64,000 nt of DNA from Peromyscus leucopus (taxonomy: Eukaryota > Chordata > Mammalia > Rodentia > Cricetidae): NCBI RefSeq assembly GCF_004664715.2, contig NC_051069.1, forward strand, positions 9,256,001-9,320,000. Reading direction: 5' to 3'. The notes under the pieces are model-generated. The model saw only the letters and a program-made list of their open reading frames with translations. It was not told the origin of the DNA and did not search any database. This document shows, one piece after another, positions 58,561 to 64,000 of the stretch. Made by a program: the position numbers and the translations under genes. Position 1 is the first letter of the stretch, and every line of letters begins with the position of its first letter.

Positions 58561-59604
58561 AGAATGAGCCATACTTAGAAGAAAAATAAAGCAGAATACT
58601 CACATAGCTATTGAGAATGTGCCCAAGCAAAGCACTGTGAGAATCCTGTAAATACTCTTTAGTGGTCCATGACCAGCAGACTTCCTCTACACACACCTTT
58701 TCTTAAGGACAACTGGAATGCCAAGCTTCACTTCTGTGGTAATGGCACTCCTTTACAAGTCCAGCTTTTTCTCCTGTGCCTACAGAGAAAATGATGTGTC
58801 TTTGCTTAGGGACCTGGGAATGAAGCTGCCTTTGAGCCCCAGCTTGTCATACTTCCTGTGCATATCCCCAGCAGGCTCAACTCATCCATCATAATTGTCC
58901 CAAGTGGTCCTTAACTGTGCCACATTTTCTCAGCGAGCATTTGAAGGGTATCAGAAAAGATGAAATCAATGTTGTAGTTGAAGTAAAAAGTGCCTCTGGA
59001 AAAGGGAATTTCACATTTGACTGAAAACAGACCCCATCTATTTAAAATGCTTCTCTGGTCCTGCTGTTTGATTTTTCATATGGGTTTGATGGACTGGGTG
59101 TTTTTGTTCCATGAGAGCTTACCTAAGCATGGGACTTTCCTCTTTAGAACAGTCTCAGAGTTGAGGAAGACCTATTTGATGGCCCCTTTCAAAGGAATGG
59201 CTGAAGTTATTCTAGAAAACTGTGGCTGATACAAGTGGCTTTACACTCTCCTTCCCTTCATGTGTCTCTGCTCTTTCTTCCTTTTATGCCCTTTGTATGG
59301 GTTGTGCACTCTGACGGTCCAGTCTTAGGTAGCTTCCAAGTCTTGCAGTCTAAGGATTGTCCTGCTCACTCACACACCTCAGAATTCTAGAATATGACTC
59401 TTTGGGGCTTTCTCAATCCTGCACAGAAGGTAGTGTGGGTACTTTGTCATCCATTTTGATTAGGAAGTTGCTGCAGATAATATTATGTATAAAAATGGAG
59501 AAGAAAATCTCCCAGGTCTTTCTCATGGTCAGAAAGTGCCGGCATTGAGGTCCTAGAATTAGTTTCAGGGTTTTTCTAACTCCAGGAGTTTGTTTAAAGA
59601 GATA

Positions 59605-59822
59605 ATAGGTTGAGGATGTGGCTCAGGAGGCCAGTGCTTGTTTGGCATGCACAGGTCCCTGGATTGGTCCCCAGGACTGCATAAAATCAGGCATGGTGAC
59701 AAATGCCTGCCAGCTCAGCATTCAAAAGGTGATGACAGCAGGACCAGAAGCTAAAGGCTACCTTCTGCTCTATAGCAAGTTTGAAGCCACTGTCTCAAAC
59801 AAAAAAAAAAAAAAAAAAAAAA
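59605..59822 (+). mobile_element. B4-like (ID plus B1) SINE with poly(A)
   Basis: 'aggttgaggatgtggctcag', 'tgtttggcatgcacaggtcc', 'agtttgaagccactgtctca' and an A-run of about 22. Confidence 0.8.
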
Positions 59823-60264
59823 GAAAAAAGCCAATACATCTAGAGGGGTGACATGTTATGTCAGAGAGGACATATGGTGGCAAATTGGAAGTATCTATTA
59901 AGTGGTTTCTTAATAGAAACTCAAGTCTTGCGGAAGAGGTGACTTCAAGAGACTACAGAGGAAGGCAGTATAGACTAGATTCCAGGTCTTCTGGCTTCAA
60001 AGTCACCATTTTCCCACTAAACCATGTAATATTTACTTTTGTATTCATGGAGATTAATTTAACAAATTGCCGTCTAGCCCAGCAAATAAGGAGAAATATC
60101 AGATCAAGGCAAGGACAGTTTGGTTCAGACATAAGAGGTTACTAGAAGGTTGAAGGAGAGCACAGCTCAAAAAGGAGCCATGCAGAGAATTCTGGGAACA
60201 TTAGACTATGAGAACTGAGAGGCATGGGACAGGGACAATATAGGGTAAGGTACGGAAGAGCAAA

Positions 60265-60290
60265 ATGAGAAAATGCCATGAGAAAATGCC
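60265..60290. repeat. 13-bp tandem duplication
   Basis: atgagaaaatgcc twice, plus six bases of a third copy. Confidence 0.95.
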
Positions 60291-60534
60291 ATGAGAACAC
60301 AAAGAGGAACAAGGAAAGACAATGAAAAGATAGTGGGGGAAACATCACCTAGGAACTCTTCCCTTTAGTTCTGTATGTATTGGGGGATATTTAGGAATGT
60401 AGTTTGTTTTTTTTTATCATAGCAAAAACATTGTCCTAGGAGCTCCACTAAGAGTTAGGATCTTACACAACACGTGTGCCATCTCTGAGCATCAATGTTT
60501 CCACCTATATTATAACCACTGTGGCAAGGTGAGG

Positions 60535-60665
60535 CACTTGGAAAGGTCTCTGTGAACGTTCCCATTTTGCAGATGGTAAAATCCAGGGCCACAGAGGATA
60601 GTTAGTGTCTTGCCTACAGTATGCATCAGACTTTGGCAGAGCTTGGATTTGAACCCAGGATAGTG
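60535..60665 (-). repeat. MIR SINE
   Basis: 'ccattttgcagatggtaaaa', 'tccagggccacagaggatag', 'gcttggatttgaacccagga' is antisense MIR. Confidence 0.85.
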
Positions 60666-61151
60666 GACTTCAGGGCCAAATCTTGTTTTGTTGGGCCCCT
60701 AATAGTCTATTGAGCAAAAGGCAAAGGTAGTGACTTTCAATATCCCTTATGTTTTAAAATTCAGAACTGTGCTTATTCTATGTTCCTAAGCCCAATTAAG
60801 TCAGCAGCTTGCTCTCTCTCTCTCTGAATGTTGTGTCTTTTGAACAGTTTGAGCCCATTGATGGTCTCAACTTTGTTTTATACAAAAATTGACACATTGA
60901 GGACCTTCACTAGAAATAAAAAACAAGGTCAGACAAATGACATCTTTGAGGAATAATAAAGACTTAAGGGAAACTCTCTTCATTCCTTAATCTAAGCTCT
61001 CATTTAGAACTATATACTCAGGAAGAGTTTTCTCAGCTCTACAGTGCAATCACCTAGACCATTCCTAATGGATGTGTTTTAGTGAATGAGAAACCAAACA
61101 TTGGTTTCTGCAGCAGAGTATTGAAGTGCTGTGGTAAGTCATTCTGTATGC

Positions 61152-61501
61152 TGTGGATCTGTGTTGTTCTGATTGATGATAAATAAAATGCTGATTGGCC
61201 AGTAGCCAGGCAGGAAGTATAGGCAGGATAAGCAGACAAGGAGAATTCTGGGAAGAGGAAGGCTGAGTCAGGAGTCACCAACCAGACACAGAGGAAGCAA
61301 GATGACAAGGCAGAATGAGAAAAGGTACCAAGCCACATAGCTAAACATAGATAAGAATTATGGGCTAATTTAAGTGTAAGAGCTAGTCAGTAATAAGCCT
61401 GAGCTAATGACCAAGCAGTTATGTGTTTACTTTCGAGACACGAGTGGGAGAGATTTGTCCCAGCCACTGGCTGGCCGGGACACAGGAAAATTTCCAACTA
61501 C
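61152..61501 (+). mobile_element. Solo LTR-like repeat, copy 2
   Basis: Begins TGTGGATCTGTG and contains 'ctgattggccagtagccagg' and 'caggaagtataggcaggat', as in copy 1 at 14733, and ends near 'gaaaatttccaacta'. No clear target duplication was found. The minus-strand open frame (61054-61338) shares the peptide word YTSCLATGQS with one in copy 1, showing both are repeat by-products. Confidence 0.75.
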
Positions 61502-61689
61502 TTTGTAGTCTCTCTTTCTAGGTAGTGGAATGATTATCATTCTGTAAAGGTGTCATCCACATCAGATTTCCCAGGTATCCCACTATTCACTACTAGGAGA
61601 TGGAATTTATAAATAGTAGATCAGTTTGATACTATGTCCATCTGCTGTCCATATATATGAAAATGATTTTTTTCAATAAGAAATTCATC

Positions 61690-62040
61690 TTAGCCTGATA
61701 TGATGGTGCATGCCTATAATTTAAAAAAATTATGTATATGGATGTTTTTCTTGCAAGGATATCTGGTACCTGCAGAGGTCAGAAGAGAGAGTTTGATTCC
61801 TTGGACCTGGAGTTACAGATAGTTGTAAAGCACCTTGTGTGAGCTAAGAATTGAACCTGTATCTTCTAAATTTTAGATTCCTTTAGAATCTAAAAAGAAC
61901 AGCCAGTGATCTTCACCACTAAGCCATTTCTCCAGGCCTGCATACTTGTAATCTTAGCAATCAAGAGGTTGAGGTTAAGTTTGAGTGCAGCCTGGGCTAT
62001 ATTGTGAGATCCTGTCTCAAAATAACAGCAACAATAATGA
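61690..62040 (+). mobile_element. B1-like SINE split by a reverse B3-like SINE
   Basis: 'gatatgatggtgcatgccta' precedes and 'aggttgaggttaagtttgag', 'gagatcctgtctcaaaataa' follows an antisense B3-like segment at about 61735-61940 ('gacctggagttacagatagt', 'accactaagccatttctcca'). Confidence 0.65.
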
Positions 62041-62061
62041 AAAAGAAATTAGCCTGGGTCT

Positions 62062-62140
62062 GGCAATGTAGCCCAAGGGTAGAGTGCTTACCTAGCATGC
62101 ATGAAGTCCTGGGTTCGATACCTGGTACAAAAAAAAAAAT
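62062..62140 (+). mobile_element. ID SINE
   Basis: 'ctggcaatgtagcccaaggg', 'tagagtgcttacctagcatg', 'catgaagtcctgggttcgat' and an A-run of 11. Confidence 0.9.
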
Positions 62141-64000
62141 CTGCTTAGAAGTAAGTTCTTTTTCCTGAATGTGTTCTCTGCATTTTTGCAGATGTTCTTC
62201 CTAAATTTTCTAGTACAGCTGCAGTCCTGGGCCTATCTATGTTGCTTCACATTGGGTCTTGCTAGCACAGGTCATCATCCTGCCTTCCTCTGCTTTTAGA
62301 TTTAGAATTTCCCCTAAATAACTGCTCCAGAAACTCTGAAAGTCACCTAATTAGTGATTACACTTTGCAGATGAAAAAGAGCATTTCCCAGCTTGTTGAC
62401 TCAGTCAGTTAGAGCAGGATGCTAATAATTAGGCCACAGTTACAGGTTCCAGCTGCAGGGGGAGGGTGGATTGGTCTAGGGATGGGTGTAGCTGTGGTCC
62501 CATGAAAGAAGAGGGTGAGAGGATGTAGATGTCTCAACACAGCCACCCCACTTTGCGATTTAGTAATACCACACTGGGAGAGCAGGGCTTTATAAACAAA
62601 AGAGGAAGAAATGGAAGGGTGTGGGGGACACCAACACATGATACTAGACAAGTTAGTGGAGATAAAGGAAGAACAGAAGGAGGCAGCACCTGAAGCATGA
62701 CATGACCTTTAATCAGGGCTCTCATTCCTAGCAGGCTTGGAAGCAGCTCTGCCTTCACCTGCTCAGTGCATCTCACAATGCTGATACACTGCTTTAATTT
62801 GGGAAGCCTTTCTCTTGAGAGGCATGTCTTTTCTTGCTCTAAGTCTGAAGTACTCCCATGTGTGGCATTCTCTGTGACAGATGTACTACAGCGATGCTTT
62901 AGCTGACTCCAAACCCATAGCTTCCTGGCACCTGAGTGGTCTGTTTGGTGTCCAGGAGCATGTTTCCTTTGAGAGCAGGTATCTCATCCACGAAGGTAAA
63001 AAGGTGGAATCCTTTTGTTCTAAAAGAACCCCTGTTAAAGTCTACAACTCCAGTCCAACCTAGGTGATTCCATCAGAAGGTCTAATCCATGTTTTATGGA
63101 TGTACATAGATATCCTGGACCCAGCCTGCAGAGAGGCATTGTCTGAGAGAGATGAAGGAGTCTTTTCCCTTCTGAATCCCTGCTCCAGACTGTTTGGTTT
63201 CATAGATAGCCCCCATTCCTTTACTATTTATTCCCCATAAGAATAAGGGATTTTGGAATTATCCGAACATCTTTAAGGAGACAGGATTCTCTGGCAAATC
63301 ACCCATCTATAGCCTTTGCTTCTTATAGGGGTCTGAGTCTTCATGACTGGATCAAACATGTGACTAGCAAGACCGGCCAGCTCCATGCATGGCCATCTGT
63401 GGCCATTCTGCATATCTGTTTCTCACTGATGGAGCCCTGCCATTCTTCTCTGAATTCTGTCTTCCACCATCAGAACCCATCCTTGCAGGGAGGTGGAAAT
63501 GTAGCCATGGGCTATTTCTTTGGGAACATGTGCCACCTGCCGTCTTCTCCGCGGACTCACGGCTCATCCTGCCAGCACTAACATCTGCTAATTGGAGCAT
63601 TCTTTGTCAAACTCTCTCTTGCTCACTCAGGAAGAAGAAATTTACTTCCATCTGTAAAACAATTTACATTCTCTTGCTGTCTTGATTAGATCAGAAAGAG
63701 AGATAATCTTGGCAAAAAGACTTTTTCCACTGTTCTTATGTCTTATAACAGTTCTCCAGTGAAAAGTGTGCAAAAGATCATTGCTCTTTGGAGTTGGCAT
63801 CTAATGATAAGGGGACTTGCCCCTTTGAGACTTAGTATTTTGACTTGAGATGACAGTTCATTATTCTCCTTAGAACTTGAGAATGGAATTTGAAGTTTTC
63901 TATTTCACTGTGTTTGGTTACTGTGTCTTTAGTATAAATATAAATCTTGTCTTACTTTTTTCTCTGAGACTCCAAGACTTAGAGTGTTTTTTGCTTTGTA

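Larger units (their letters stand above)
1..64000 (+). other. Iqch: Partial Iqch-like gene: five internal exons and their introns
   Basis: Seen: five GT/AG-bounded exons on the + strand whose phases chain without a break (117+121+129+77+39 nt = 161 codons). Recalled, not searched: the peptide resembles the N-terminal third of IQCH, an IQ-motif, calmodulin-associated protein of roughly 1000 residues made mainly in testis, needed for a normal sperm flagellum and male fertility. No IQ motif lies in these exons, consistent with the motif being further downstream. Both ends of the gene are outside the window. Intron lengths here are 26516, 2394, 6969 and 1908 bp, plus at least 17.5 kb before the first exon and at least 8.2 kb after the last. 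I am sure there is a spliced gene on this strand and moderately sure of the name. Confidence 0.7.
55755..64000 (+). other. Intron downstream of the last supported exon (partial)
   Basis: No further exon fits well enough to call; two weak candidates are discussed in the findings. It holds MIR, L2-like, B4, ID, B3 and LTR-like repeats and CA/AT microsatellites. 55755-56230, 57020-57500, 57600-58390, 58565-59600, 59825-60530 and 62145-64000 are unassigned. Confidence 0.6.

Noticed and set aside
59463..59514. Possible 52-nt exon reading EVAADNIMYKNGEEN
   Set aside because: Very short, donor GTCTTT is poor, and nothing supports it beyond a short open frame.

Overview
The window is nuclear DNA from a rodent, most probably a cricetid (hamster, vole or deer-mouse group). 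It is dense in rodent SINEs (B1, B2, B3, B4, ID), ORR1/MT-type MaLR LTRs, rodent L1 fragments and long GT/CA and GGAA microsatellites. Several B1 copies (8103-8268, 36630-36828) carry the 'tagctttgg...cctgtcctgg' form I associate with cricetids rather than mouse. Two copies of an LTR-like repeat (14733-15099, 61152-61501) resemble one I know as abundant in cricetid genomes. The species call rests on repeat style only.

The only gene I can support is one multi-exon gene on the + strand, entered and left mid-gene. Five internal coding exons lie at 17485-17601, 44118-44238, 46633-46761, 53731-53807 and 55716-55754. Each has a GT/AG boundary pair, each is open in one frame, and their phases join without a break (0-0, 0-1, 1-1, 1-0, 0-0), giving 161 continuous codons. 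The peptide (motifs such as NYGISLPYI, KGST and [10 protein letters not shown]) matches my recollection of the N-terminal part of IQCH, a testis and sperm-flagellum IQ-motif protein. That assignment is from memory and a protein search should confirm it. No first exon, promoter, last exon or polyadenylation site was recognised.

Layout: 1-17484 is the end of an upstream intron, with an eroded L1-like stretch, an L1 fragment split by a B2, MaLR LTRs and a B3 split by an LTR-like element. 17602-44117 is a 26.5-kb intron containing long unique stretches, many SINEs, and a perfect 39-bp inverted repeat (34216-34254 and 35624-35662) around a 1.37-kb CpG-rich block. 44239-46632, 46762-53730 and 53808-55715 are short to medium introns; the second holds L1 pieces cut by B4 and B1 and an ORR1 LTR cut by a B1. 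55755-64000 is the start of the next intron. Short open frames elsewhere are chance or repeat-derived.

I found no CRISPR array, no rRNA or functional tRNA gene, no bacterial or phage system, and nothing that amounts to a new gene system. The most unusual structure is the 39-bp inverted repeat, which could mark the ends of a small inversion.
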